From assembly GCF_000479045.1 (NCBI RefSeq), contig NZ_KI518214.1, positions 42,919 through 106,918 on the forward strand: a stretch of 64,000 bases of DNA, written 5' to 3'. Source of the stretch: Cetobacterium somerae ATCC BAA-474. Its GTDB lineage: Bacteria > Fusobacteriota > Fusobacteriia > Fusobacteriales > Fusobacteriaceae. The translations under genes were made by a program, and so were the position numbers. Each line of letters opens with the position of its first letter. Positions within the stretch are counted from its first letter, which is position 1. This document shows positions 50,807 through 59,607 of the stretch, piece by piece. The notes under the pieces are model-generated. The model made no database searches. It saw only the letters and a list, made by a program, of their open reading frames with translations, and was not told where the DNA came from.

Positions 50807-52208
50807 AAATTAAGATCTAAGTTAATAACTTCTAGATCATTACAATTAATATCTAGCTCTGTGAAAACCCCTACAGTTTTTACAGAGTTATTTTTTTTAT
50901 AGTTTTCAAAAATAGGAACACTAACAAAATCTTTTATATAAATATTGTATTTGTGCTCTAGTTTGTCCTTGAGATTTTCAACAATATATCTTGGAACATT
51001 TTTATAAACAACTATAACCTCTTTTTTATCATCTTTTATACAGTTTAATATAAAAAACATAGAGATGATATCATTAAAAGATAAGTTCCAGTAGTATTTT
51101 TTTAACTCCTTAAAAAGTGCAATACACTTATCAATAACTTCCTTTTCTATATTTAGATTAAAAAAAGAAACTCTTGAACAGGAATATAGTGTTTTTGTTT
51201 ACTAGAAAATCCAACTCTAAGAATTATATTTTTTAAGGCGTTTTCCTCTTTAGATGTTAAGACTCTATTTAAGACTGTCTTACTAGCTGCATTCCAAGAG
51301 ACAAGATGATCTTTAAAATATATAGTTTCTTCTGGAAAATTACCAGTACAGATTTTTAAAATATTTAAAAAATATGGAATCTCATTAAAATCAATATCTT
51401 TAAAAAGTGAAGAGTGTAGAATATCATAAAATGAGTTTAAATCATGCTCTGAAAAAAATTTAGAAAAATAAAATTTGAAAACAGAACGGTCTTTTAAAAC
51501 ATGCTCTAAAGTGTTGTCATAGTTATTTCCTAAGTCATCTAAATATTTAAAACTTATGTAAAAAGCTTTAAGCAATTCACGGTTGCAGAAAAAGTTATCC
51601 ATATTAGAAAGTGTTAAAAATTTTTCAATATCATTGCATAAAAAAATGTCAATTTCACTGTTGTGAAATAAAGAGTAAAAGTAATCTGTAAAAATATGAG
51701 GAAGATATCGCTCTTCAACTAGATATTTATACAGATAACATGAAAGTGCTCTTTTTCTATTGATATTATCCCCTGTTAAAAATACACCTTTACCAGTGTG
51801 ACTTTCAATAATTAATTGAAAGCTTTCTAAATCCTTTTTGATATCAGTTAAATCTCCATTTACAGTACGTCTAGAAACATCTAGTTTTTTAGAAAGTGTT
51901 TCCAAATTAAGACACCCTTTTATAAGAAGTTTTAAAGTTAAAAAAAACACCCTTTCAGGTTTTGAAATGACCTGTTGTTGTTTTAGTGTAGAAAAAAGAT
52001 CATCAAATTTTAAGATCTCTTTTATCATTAAATCAATCTTATTTGTTTTATTGCAATTTGGAATAGAGTTATAAAGATCTTTAAGATATACATTTAAATT
52101 AGCTTTTGAAAGATCTAAAAAATCCTCTAAGAAATCTAAGTTGTTTCCCTCTGTGAAACTTAAGAGACTTAAAACTCTTAAATGTTTTGAACAAATTGTA
52201 ATTGCCAC
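50803..52208 (-). CDS. BglG/Mga-like regulator interrupted by a -1 frameshift
   Basis: Read leftward from GTG 52208 (eight bases after GAGGGGG), the first frame gives 351 residues and stops at 51153. It holds a helix-turn-helix at about 100-120 (NLETLSKKLDVSRRTVNGDL) followed by S-H-T-G-K-G-V-F-L-T-G, typical of BglG-type regulators, and a long helical middle. The -1 frame continues without a stop from 51159 to 50803 for 118 residues; it resembles the EIIB-like C-terminal domain of these regulators (KEVIVVYKNVPRYIVENLKDKL). Together they make about 468 residues, a normal family length. The switch point is a T7 run forming T TTT TTA. It may be mutation, programmed shift or sequencing error. 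Confidence 0.65.
51159..51165 (-). other. Slippery heptamer T TTT TTA at the frameshift
   Basis: In the zero frame the codons are CTT TTT TTA ATC TAA, so T TTT TTA is in the exact phase needed for a -1 slip, and the zero-frame stop follows one codon later. After a slip the next codons are AAT CTA AAT ATA GAA. The run of seven T is also prone to replication slippage or sequencing error. Only a weak hairpin (51115-51129) lies downstream, about 30 bases away. Confidence 0.55.
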
Positions 52209-52366
52209 AATTTTTTCCCCCTCTTTGAAAATGAATTTCAAGTTTATTATAAAGTGAAAAAGTTCAGAAGTCAAACGCTTTTGAAAAAAAGTTATAAAAA
52301 AATAAAAAAATTTCAAGTAGAAAAAAATGTAATACATAAAGTATACTACATTTAAATATAAAAGTT

Positions 52367-52381
52367 TTCACTTTTTGTGAA
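52367..52381. promoter_or_regulatory. Inverted repeat next to the ribosome binding site
   Basis: TTCAC-TTTTT-GTGAA, a perfect inverted repeat five bases before the GGGAGGG of the outer-membrane-like gene. It lies in the divergent region with the frameshifted regulator, so it may be an operator or a translational control hairpin. Confidence 0.35.
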
Positions 52382-52398
52382 GAAATGGGAGGGATATG

Positions 52399-53220
52399 AT
52401 GAAAAAAGTTTTACTAGGATCAATGCTATTAAGTTCAGCACTTTTTGCTAATGAATTATCATCATTAACTGCGGAAACAACAGCGGTTTTTGCAAAAAAA
52501 GAGAAGGCTACAGATAAGCCTCTACTATATTTAGCAGATAATTTTCATGAGATGGCAACGTTGCCAGGATTTTCTTTAGGAGCACCTTCAGGACTTGTTT
52601 CATCATATGGAGTAGCTTTTGCAGGACTTTCTGGAAGAAGAGATAGTAGTGATACTGATGGAGCACTAGCTTTTGGAATGGGATTTGGAGATGCTGAGAA
52701 AATTGGAGGATCTGTTTCATTGGGAATAGGAAGTGTTGACCCAAGAGATGGTGGATCTTTTAATAGAGGAAACTTAAACTTAAATGTAGGACATCATTTT
52801 AAAAAATCAGGAATTGGATTATCAGCTGGTATGACAGGACTTGATTTATGGCATGCAAGTAAGTTAGATGGAGATAATCAAGACCCAAGTTTCTACTTAG
52901 CTGCAACAAAGTTATGGGGACATGATTTAATTCCTACAGCTATTACTGTTGGATTTGGAAATAACTCATATGCAGATATAAACAGAGAAAATGATAGAAA
53001 AGATAAAATAGATGGATTTGGAGCAGTTGCATTTTACTTAATTCCACAATTAAGTGTGATTGTAGATTATACAAGTAATATTTTAACAGCTGGAATAGGA
53101 GTGGTACCATTTCCTGATTATCCAATCTCACTTAGTTTAGGAGCAACAAACTTAACTGAGCAGGGACCAAATGATAAAGTAGCAGCTATTGGATCAATTG
53201 CAGCAGCTTATGTATTTTAA
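52399..53220 (+). CDS. Exported beta-rich protein of unknown function, possibly an outer-membrane barrel
   Basis: A 273-residue protein with a signal peptide (MKKVLLGSMLLSSALFA). The rest is rich in Gly and alternating hydrophobic residues (GALAFGMGFG, VSLGIGSVD, LSAGMTGLDLWHAS, ISLSLGATNL) and ends in AYVF, with an aromatic last residue as in outer-membrane barrels. I do not recognise the family. It begins the polysaccharide locus and is followed 14 bases later by a small exported protein. ATG 52399 has better spacing from GGGAGGG than ATG 52396. Confidence 0.5.
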   Translation: MKKVLLGSMLLSSALFANELSSLTAETTAVFAKKEKATDKPLLYLADNFHEMATLPGFSLGAPSGLVSSYGVAFAGLSGRRDSSDTDGALAFGMGFGDAEKIGGSVSLGIGSVDPRDGGSFNRGNLNLNVGHHFKKSGIGLSAGMTGLDLWHASKLDGDNQDPSFYLAATKLWGHDLIPTAITVGFGNNSYADINRENDRKDKIDGFGAVAFYLIPQLSVIVDYTSNILTAGIGVVPFPDYPISLSLGATNLTEQGPNDKVAAIGSIAAAYVF

Positions 53221-53234
53221 TTAGGGAGGTTAAA

Positions 53235-53567
53235 ATGAAAAAATTATTATTAATTTTAGGAATATTAATGATGACAACATCGTTAACATATGCAGTAGAT
53301 GAAGAGACTACATCTGAAGATGAAGGTGCAGTAGCAGAGAGTACAGCAGCAAGTTCAACAGAGGCTCCAGCAGGAGTAACGCTATCAAAAGGAGATTCTT
53401 TTCTAGCAGCTTTTGGAATGGGAGATTCTTCAATAGTAAGTGGAGGAGAAAGTGGAGGTGGAGGAGTGAGCTCTTCAGCTGGAACAGCAGCAATTGCGCA
53501 CACAGCCGCTCACGTAGGATCAGTAACTTTAACAAGTTCTCAAAATACGCCATACACTTATAAATAA
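53235..53567 (+). CDS. Small exported Ser/Ala/Gly-rich acidic protein
   Basis: A 110-residue protein with a signal peptide (MKKLLLILGILMMTTSLTYA). The mature 90 residues are acidic at first (EETTSEDEGAVAE), then low-complexity Ser/Ala/Gly with GGGGVSSSAGTAAIAHTAAHVGS. No family recognised. It lies between a probable barrel and the capsule genes, with a terminator behind it, so it pairs with the gene in front. It might be a surface or matrix component, but this is speculation. Confidence 0.5.
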   Translation: MKKLLLILGILMMTTSLTYAVDEETTSEDEGAVAESTAASSTEAPAGVTLSKGDSFLAAFGMGDSSIVSGGESGGGGVSSSAGTAAIAHTAAHVGSVTLTSSQNTPYTYK

Positions 53568-53632
53568 TAAAATAGCAATAGAAAATTAAGTAACACTGAA
53601 AGCAACACATAAATAATTATTAATAATTAAAG

Positions 53633-53664
53633 TGAAAAGCTGTTCAGAGAAACAGCTTTTTTTT
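53633..53664 (+). terminator. Terminator before the polysaccharide operon
   Basis: AAAAGCTGTT / AACAGCTTTT with a short loop, then a run of eight T. It separates the two small exported genes from wzz. Confidence 0.82.
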
Positions 53665-53694
53665 ATGAAAGTTTATGTTCAAAAATTAAAGAAT

Positions 53695-53720
53695 CATGTA
53701 TTAAAAATACAAAATACATG
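53695..53720. promoter_or_regulatory. Inverted repeat upstream of the polysaccharide operon
   Basis: CATGTATT and AATACATG, perfect eight-base arms with a ten-base spacer, 70 bases before wzz. TATAGT at 53761 could be the -10. A candidate operator for the main operon promoter. Confidence 0.35.
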
Positions 53721-53791
53721 CAAAATAAAGTATTTTAGATAAAAAGCATGATAGCTTAATTATAGTAAATTTATTAAGTATGGGGAGAAGA

Positions 53792-54538
53792 ATGAGAAAA
53801 AAAGAGGATTTTTACGAAGAGGATTTTTATGAGGATGAAGAGGAATTAGATCTGATGGATCTTGTTTTTACACTTCTTAGAAGATGGAAGTTAATAACAC
53901 TAATAGCACTACCTATATTTGGACTTGGAATTTTCTTTGCTGCTACTAGACCAACTGTATATAAAGCTGAGATGACAATGATGGTATCAAGTGGAAGAAA
54001 TTTTAGTGCAAGTTCACTAGATGGTGGAGAGCTATCAGTAAATCAAAAGTTAGCTACAACTTATGCAGAGATTGCAAAAAGCAATATAATTTTAAAAAAT
54101 GTTATTAAAAAATACGATTTAGATACAACATTAAAAGGTTTACAAAATAGTGTAACAATTGCTCCTGTAGAAGACACAGAGCTGCTTCAACTGACATATA
54201 AAAATTCAGATCCAGGACTTGCTGCAGCTGTAGTAAATGAGATTGGAAATGAGTTTATGTTAAAAGTTCGTGAGGTTATGAACTTTCAAAATATAAAAGT
54301 TGTTGAGCCAGCAGAGGTTCCAAGAGAAGCATTGCCTAAAAAACGTGCACTAATAGTTGCCATATCATTTGTACTTTCAATTATGATGGGATGTATGACA
54401 GCATTTATAGTTGAGTTTTTCTTCTGTAAACTGCGTAAACCAAAAGATATAGAGAAAATTTTAGGAACAAGTATGCTAGGAATGGTTCCAGATTTTAATC
54501 TTTCTCTAGTAAATGGAGGAAATGATGGACAGAAGTAA
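53792..54538 (+). CDS. Wzz/CpsC-type polysaccharide chain-length determinant
   Basis: A 248-residue polysaccharide co-polymerase. An acidic Tyr-containing start (EDFYEEDFYEDEEELDLMDL) leads to a first membrane helix near 35-57 and a second near 180-205; between them is the periplasmic domain with the typical TYKAEMTMMV-like and NSDPGLAAAVVNEIGN segments. It sets chain length and activates the BY-kinase behind it, with which it overlaps. The kinase is a separate protein, as in CpsC/CpsD systems. Start ATG 53792 follows GGGGAGAAG. Confidence 0.88.
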   Translation: MRKKEDFYEEDFYEDEEELDLMDLVFTLLRRWKLITLIALPIFGLGIFFAATRPTVYKAEMTMMVSSGRNFSASSLDGGELSVNQKLATTYAEIAKSNIILKNVIKKYDLDTTLKGLQNSVTIAPVEDTELLQLTYKNSDPGLAAAVVNEIGNEFMLKVREVMNFQNIKVVEPAEVPREALPKKRALIVAISFVLSIMMGCMTAFIVEFFFCKLRKPKDIEKILGTSMLGMVPDFNLSLVNGGNDGQK

Positions 54539-55352
54539 AAGACAGATATTTTTTAAAGATGCTAATAATCATGAGATGAATGAAGCACTTAGAGTTATTA
54601 GAACAAATTTACACTTTTTAAATGAAAAAGAGGTAGCAAGAACAGTTTTAGTTACAAGTACTGCACCTAAAGAGGGAAAGAGTACAATAGCTTCTAACTA
54701 TGCAATGAGTATAGCTATAACTGGTAAAAAAGTTTTATTGGTGGATTGTGATATTAGAAGACCTAGAGCTCATGAGAGTTTTGGAGTTTCCTTTGATAAG
54801 GGGCTAGAGTCAGTATTAGCTGGAGAGTGTGAAGTAGAAAATGTAATTTTAAAAGATGTTGAAAAAAATTTAGACATACTACCTACTAGAAACGTAGCTC
54901 ACAATGTAACAGAACTTTTTTTAGGGGATAAAATGAAAGCTTTGTTAAAAGATTTAAAAGGTGAGTACAATACAGTAGTACTTGATACACCGCCACTTAT
55001 TATTGCAAGTGATGCAGCAATACTTTCAAAACATTGTGACGGAGTTGTATATGTTGTAGCTTATGATCAAGTTGCTAAGCGTGAGTTAGAGTTTGGAAAA
55101 ACTATGTTAAATAATGCTAAAGCAAATATATATGGATTTGTGGTAAATAAAGTTGATAAAAATGGATTGTCATATGGAAACTATGGGTACTATAACAACA
55201 ACTATTCATACTATAAGGATTATTATACAGAAGAGGGAGAGGCTCTCGCTAGAGCATACAAACCTCAAAAAGGATTTAAAGGATTTATTGAAAAACTAAA
55301 AAGAGACTATAAGAGACAGCTAAGTGGGGACCAAAAGGGGAAAAGATGGTAG
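54525..55352 (+). CDS. BY-kinase (CpsD/CapB tyrosine autokinase)
   Basis: A 275-residue cytosolic tyrosine kinase. Walker A STAPKEGKST (45-54, Lys52), Walker A' LLVDCDIRRPR (near 75) and Walker B TVVLDTPP are in order. The C terminus has a dense tyrosine cluster (YGNYGYYNNNYSYYKDYY) for autophosphorylation. It regulates polymer assembly together with Wzz and is reversed by the phosphatase encoded next. Two earlier ATG codons are in frame, but 54525 has the best distance from GGAGG. It overlaps wzz by 14 bases. Confidence 0.9.
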   Translation: MDRSKRQIFFKDANNHEMNEALRVIRTNLHFLNEKEVARTVLVTSTAPKEGKSTIASNYAMSIAITGKKVLLVDCDIRRPRAHESFGVSFDKGLESVLAGECEVENVILKDVEKNLDILPTRNVAHNVTELFLGDKMKALLKDLKGEYNTVVLDTPPLIIASDAAILSKHCDGVVYVVAYDQVAKRELEFGKTMLNNAKANIYGFVVNKVDKNGLSYGNYGYYNNNYSYYKDYYTEEGEALARAYKPQKGFKGFIEKLKRDYKRQLSGDQKGKRW

Positions 55353-56032
55353 ATATCCATACTCACTTGTTGTTTGGAGTTGATGATGGAGCAAAAACAT
55401 TAGAAGAATCTATTGAGATGATTAGGGATGCTAAAAAAATTGGATTTAATGAATTTTATCTCACAGCTCACTATAACAAGGGAAGATTTTGTAATAAAAA
55501 TTATGATAAAAATTATGAGATTTTAAAAGCAAAATGTGAAGAGTTAGGACTTGGAGTAAAACTTCATAAAGGGAATGAAGTTTACTTAGATGAAAATATA
55601 GATGCAGTTTTAAAAGAGAAAAAATTTAACGTATTGTGGGAAAATGTTCTTCTGGTAGAGTTTTCACCTTTAACATCGGTGCCAACAGGTGAAAACTTAA
55701 TAAAAAAAGTTTTAAAAGCAGGATTTGTACCGATTTTAGCTCATGTGGAAAGGTATAGTAACTTTAGGGGAAGTGACCTTATGAGACTAAAAAAACTTGG
55801 AGCTAAACTTCAGAGCAATATAGGGGGAGAAAAACCTAAACATATAGTTAGGTTACAAAAAGAGAGATATATTGATTTTTTAGGTAGCGATGCTCATGGA
55901 ATAGAGAAGCGAAGTTATAGGGAAATTCAAAAGGAGGATAAGGGGAATGAGAAAAAGCAACCTATTAGCAGGGTTTTTAATTCTTTCTTTAGGGGCTTAT
56001 GCCCAGGGGCTTGGATTAGAAGCAATTCTTAA
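55346..56032 (+). CDS. CpsB/CapC-type PHP tyrosine phosphatase
   Basis: A 228-residue metal-dependent phosphatase that dephosphorylates the BY-kinase. PHP motifs are visible: DIHTHLLFGVDDGA at 3-16 (His5, His7), TAHYNKGRF near 40, LAHVERY near 132 and LGSDAHG near 178. The last ~30 residues (from KKQPISRV) look unlike the family and share 86 bases out of frame with the next gene, so the C terminus may have been altered. Its start overlaps the kinase stop by seven bases. Confidence 0.83.
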   Translation: MVDIHTHLLFGVDDGAKTLEESIEMIRDAKKIGFNEFYLTAHYNKGRFCNKNYDKNYEILKAKCEELGLGVKLHKGNEVYLDENIDAVLKEKKFNVLWENVLLVEFSPLTSVPTGENLIKKVLKAGFVPILAHVERYSNFRGSDLMRLKKLGAKLQSNIGGEKPKHIVRLQKERYIDFLGSDAHGIEKRSYREIQKEDKGNEKKQPISRVFNSFFRGLCPGAWIRSNS

Positions 56033-57185
56033 AAGAGTTGAAAGTGATAACCCTGAGGTTAGAGTTAAAGAGTTAGATGTGAAGATAAAAGAGAAGGGGA
56101 AAAAGAAAGCGTTTAGAAATCTTATTTTACCCCCAGTAACTATAGAGAGCGAAAATGACTGGGAAACAGCTAAAAATGAAGGATTTGGATTTGAAAAAAT
56201 AGAAGCTACAATACCACTTTTTCAAGGTGGAAAGATGATGAATACTTATAAAAGATCTAAGAGTGAATTGGAGCTATCTAAAGCAGAGCAAAATTTAGCT
56301 GTATATTCTTGGCAGGAAGCTGGAGTAAATTTATATTTTGCCGCTTTAAATTATAAAAAACAGCGTGAGATAACAGAGTTTACAATATTAGCACTACAAA
56401 AACAGCGTAATAGACTTGATGGATTATATAAAGAGAATAAGATGATTCCTAAATCTGAAGTTTTAAAAGTTGAAGCAGATATTGAAAACAATAGAGCAAT
56501 AAACTTTGAAAATATTCAAAAAGAAAGAGCTTCTAAAGAAACGTTGATGCAACTACTTGGATATGATTTAGATAAACAGATAACATTAGATGAGTTTAAT
56601 GCAATGGATTATCTAAAATCATTGGGAACAATAAAAAAAGTTGAAGATCCAAGAAATACAACTTTAGGTAAAACACAGAGTTTAATGGTTGATTTAGCTG
56701 AGTATGATCTGAAAATTGCAAAAGCTGATCTTTATCCAATATTATATGTTAAGCCCTCTCATAGGTTTAAAGAGGAAAATTTAGATACAAATAAGTATGA
56801 AACAGTAAATGAGGGAAGAGTTGAAATTGGAATTAGATATACTTTTGCTTGGGGAGCAACTTTAGATTCAGTAGATCAAAGCGAGTATAGATTGGATCAA
56901 GCTAAGATAAAATATGACAATAATATCCAAGGGATAGAGTTAGATATGAGAAATAAACTTGGAGAGATAGAGTCTCTTACAGGACAAAGTGAAGCTCAAA
57001 AGAAAAGAGTGGAACTACTGAGAGAAAACTTGAAAATTGATAACTTAAGATATGATAATGAGTTAGTTACAACTTTTGACTACTTAAACTCAGTAAATCA
57101 ACTGAGAACAGCTGAGGAGGATTTTTATAAACTTCAAAGATCACTGGTTTTAGCTGTAATCGAGTATGAGAATCTATATAAGTAG
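55947..57185 (+). CDS. TolC-like outer membrane efflux protein
   Basis: A 412-residue protein with a signal peptide (MRKSNLLAGFLILSLGAYA) and the twofold repeat of long helices and strands of outer-membrane efflux channels: ILKRVESDNPEVRVKELDVKIKEKGKKKA near 30, and KIDNLRYDNELVTTFDYLNSVNQLRTAEEDFYKLQ near the end, a typical TolC terminal helix. It would form the outer-membrane duct for the adaptor and permease encoded next. Its start overlaps the phosphatase gene; AGGAGG lies 14 to 9 bases before the ATG. Confidence 0.85.
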   Translation: MRKSNLLAGFLILSLGAYAQGLGLEAILKRVESDNPEVRVKELDVKIKEKGKKKAFRNLILPPVTIESENDWETAKNEGFGFEKIEATIPLFQGGKMMNTYKRSKSELELSKAEQNLAVYSWQEAGVNLYFAALNYKKQREITEFTILALQKQRNRLDGLYKENKMIPKSEVLKVEADIENNRAINFENIQKERASKETLMQLLGYDLDKQITLDEFNAMDYLKSLGTIKKVEDPRNTTLGKTQSLMVDLAEYDLKIAKADLYPILYVKPSHRFKEENLDTNKYETVNEGRVEIGIRYTFAWGATLDSVDQSEYRLDQAKIKYDNNIQGIELDMRNKLGEIESLTGQSEAQKKRVELLRENLKIDNLRYDNELVTTFDYLNSVNQLRTAEEDFYKLQRSLVLAVIEYENLYK

Positions 57186-57194
57186 GGGTAAAAT

Positions 57195-58517
57195 ATGAAA
57201 AAAAATAGAATAATGATTGGTGCTGTAATAGCAGTACTAGCTCTTGGAGGATATCTTCTAGTTGATAAGGTAACTGGAAAAGATGTAAAAATCTCTAAAA
57301 TTGAGATGGGAAATCTATCTAGTTCAATACTTTATGCAGGAATGGTTGCACCTGGTGAGGTTATACCAGTATATGTAGAAGCTCCAGTATTAGTTGAATC
57401 TATAATGGCAAGAGTGGGACAAGAGGTTGAACCAGGAGATAAGTTGTTAACTTTTAGTTCTAAAAGTGTTATTGAAAATGATAAAGAGCTAAGAATAAAT
57501 GAGTTAGATATAAAAGATATAAAACTTCGAATAGCTGACCTTGATGGCGGATCGCTAAAGTTAGAGTTAGATAACAGAAAACTTGAGATGAGAAACTTAG
57601 AGGAGAAGATAAGAGGAGATGAAAGAAGGCTTCCAGTATTAACAGCAGAGACGAGAACTTTAAAAGAGAAAGCTGAAGCTTATAAAAAACTATTAGCTGC
57701 TGATGGAGTTTCAAGTACAGAAGCGAATAAAGCTATAAATGAAGCTGAGAAAAAAATAGTTGAACTAGAGGATCTGAAAACTAGTTTAGAATTAAATAGA
57801 CAAAAGTTTGAACTGTCAGCTGTGAGTTTTGAAAGTTTAACAAGAGAGTTAGCAATTGAAGAAGCAAAGTTAAAATCAAGTTTAGAAAAACTGCAACTGA
57901 TGAATGAGATTTTAGTTCGTCGTGCTGAACAACTGAAAAAACCTCTAGAAGCACCAGTAGCTGGAGTTATTACAGCAATAGATGTAACGGAGGGAAGCAA
58001 TATGCTAAGTGGACAAAGACTTTTAGCTATTTCACCAAAGGGTGAGAGTATAGTAAAAGTTGAAGTTCCAATGTATGGAGCAAGTAGTGTAAAACAAAAC
58101 CAAAAAGCTCTAGTGAGAAGTTCATCATCTGGTGGAGATTTATGCTACGAAGGGGTTGTATCTAGAGTTTCTAGTGTAGCTCGTGAAAGTGTTTTAGGTG
58201 GAAAAAATGATAAAGTTATAGAGGTTGAAGTTAAAGTCACTGGAGCAAATGATTTGAAACCTGGATTTATAACTGATGTTGAGATAAGTAGTGAAAGTAG
58301 TCGTAGTGTAGCAACTGTATCATCTTTTTCTGTAATAGAAGAGGGAGATCGTAGTTATGTTTACATAGTGGATGAGGGAAGAGTTCGTAAAACTGAGGTA
58401 AAAATTGGAGCAAAAACTTCTACAGATTATGAAGTGCTTAACTTACCACTGGGAACAGAGGTTGTGATAAATCCATTTAAAGTTAGTAACGGTGAAAGAG
58501 TAAAGGCTGTGATCTAA
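57195..58517 (+). CDS. HlyD/MacA-type periplasmic adaptor protein
   Basis: A 440-residue membrane-fusion protein with one N-terminal membrane helix (residues ~5-25). A lipoyl-like half domain follows (VPVYVEAPVLVESIMARVGQEVEPGD near 55-80), then a long coiled coil at about 90-250 and the second lipoyl half with LEAPVAGVITAIDVTEGSNM. The end is beta-barrel and membrane-proximal domain. It bridges the inner-membrane permease and the TolC-like channel. Its stop codon overlaps the start of the permease gene. Confidence 0.88.
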   Translation: MKKNRIMIGAVIAVLALGGYLLVDKVTGKDVKISKIEMGNLSSSILYAGMVAPGEVIPVYVEAPVLVESIMARVGQEVEPGDKLLTFSSKSVIENDKELRINELDIKDIKLRIADLDGGSLKLELDNRKLEMRNLEEKIRGDERRLPVLTAETRTLKEKAEAYKKLLAADGVSSTEANKAINEAEKKIVELEDLKTSLELNRQKFELSAVSFESLTRELAIEEAKLKSSLEKLQLMNEILVRRAEQLKKPLEAPVAGVITAIDVTEGSNMLSGQRLLAISPKGESIVKVEVPMYGASSVKQNQKALVRSSSSGGDLCYEGVVSRVSSVARESVLGGKNDKVIEVEVKVTGANDLKPGFITDVEISSESSRSVATVSSFSVIEEGDRSYVYIVDEGRVRKTEVKIGAKTSTDYEVLNLPLGTEVVINPFKVSNGERVKAVI

Positions 58518-59593
58518 TGAAGTTTTGGATGGCATTTAGGTTTTTAAAGGGAAATCTAGAAAGAGCAGCGTTTCCTTTGATGGCAGTTATAGTTGGAGCA
58601 ATGTCTCTAGTTATGACTCTATCACTAGGAGATGGAGCAAAAAATATTATAGATAAAGATCTATCTGCCATAGGAGGGAATAGAATTCTTGTAGGTGGTG
58701 GATCACTAAGTAGTAAAGATTTAGAGCTGATGGAAAAAATGCCTTTTGTAGAGTATGCAGTTCTCCCTGAAAAGAGAAAACTTATAGGGAACACACTTTA
58801 TAGAGGTTATAGTAAAAAAGCTTTAAGTGCAATGGGATTACCAAATCTTAAAGAAAATGAGGTAGTTTTAGATAAACAACAGTTTTTAGAGGCAGAAGCG
58901 GGGGCAGAGATTGCGCTAGAAACTGAGTTAGGAAAAAGGAAATTTACAATTAGGGATTTGTATCAAGAGGAGAGTCCATTTGAAACTATGAAAATGGGCG
59001 ATAGAGTCATAGTTAGTGACGAAACTTTTGAAAGAATCTTTGGAAGGATGAGCTACAATAGCTTAGTAGTCTCCTTTCCACAAGATGAAGACGGGGAGGA
59101 ATATATACCAGTTGTACTAAGAGAGCTTAATAGGTCTCGGTTTAGTTACAACCAGGTGCGTGTTTTAGAAACGCCAGCAGTCTATAAAAAAGTGGAGAGG
59201 ATAAAAAGCTTTGTAGGGAAAAGTTTATTTATCCTCTCTTTTATTTCTTTAATTGTTGGTGGAGCTGGGATTTTAAATCTGATAGCTGCTGCAGTAAGAG
59301 AGAGAACATCATATATAGGGATACTTAGAGCAATGGGGATGGATAAAGGTAGTTTAATGGAAATATTTTTAATAGAAGCAGCAGTGGTGATAACTTTAGG
59401 AGCTGTTATAGGAGTAATCCTTGGAGTGGCGGTGTCTTACCTAGCTGGAAATTTACTAAAAATACCACCATATTTTAACTTTATAAAATTGGTAGGAGCG
59501 TTAGTTCTTACTATGGGTGTTGGTCTAATATTTGGAGTTTTTCCAGCTAAAAGAGCAGGAGAACTAGAGATAGTAGAGGCACTGAAAATTTAA
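58517..59593 (+). CDS. MacB/FtsX-type ABC permease without an ATPase partner
   Basis: A 358-residue permease: one helix near 18-40, a large extracytoplasmic domain to about residue 235, and three C-terminal helices with VRERTSYIGILRAMGMDKGSL, the FtsX-domain coupling helix. In MacB the ATPase is fused at the N terminus or encoded beside it; here neither is present. It overlaps the adaptor gene by one base. It may use an ATPase encoded elsewhere; the substrate could be the polysaccharide, a lipid or a peptide. Confidence 0.83.
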   Translation: MKFWMAFRFLKGNLERAAFPLMAVIVGAMSLVMTLSLGDGAKNIIDKDLSAIGGNRILVGGGSLSSKDLELMEKMPFVEYAVLPEKRKLIGNTLYRGYSKKALSAMGLPNLKENEVVLDKQQFLEAEAGAEIALETELGKRKFTIRDLYQEESPFETMKMGDRVIVSDETFERIFGRMSYNSLVVSFPQDEDGEEYIPVVLRELNRSRFSYNQVRVLETPAVYKKVERIKSFVGKSLFILSFISLIVGGAGILNLIAAAVRERTSYIGILRAMGMDKGSLMEIFLIEAAVVITLGAVIGVILGVAVSYLAGNLLKIPPYFNFIKLVGALVLTMGVGLIFGVFPAKRAGELEIVEALKI

Positions 59594-59607
59594 GGGAGGG
59601 ATTGACT

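Noticed and set aside
50803..51060. Independent 85-residue gene
   Set aside because: Its ATG has no ribosome binding site and the frame runs open upstream to the frameshift point, so it is the C-terminal part of the interrupted regulator.
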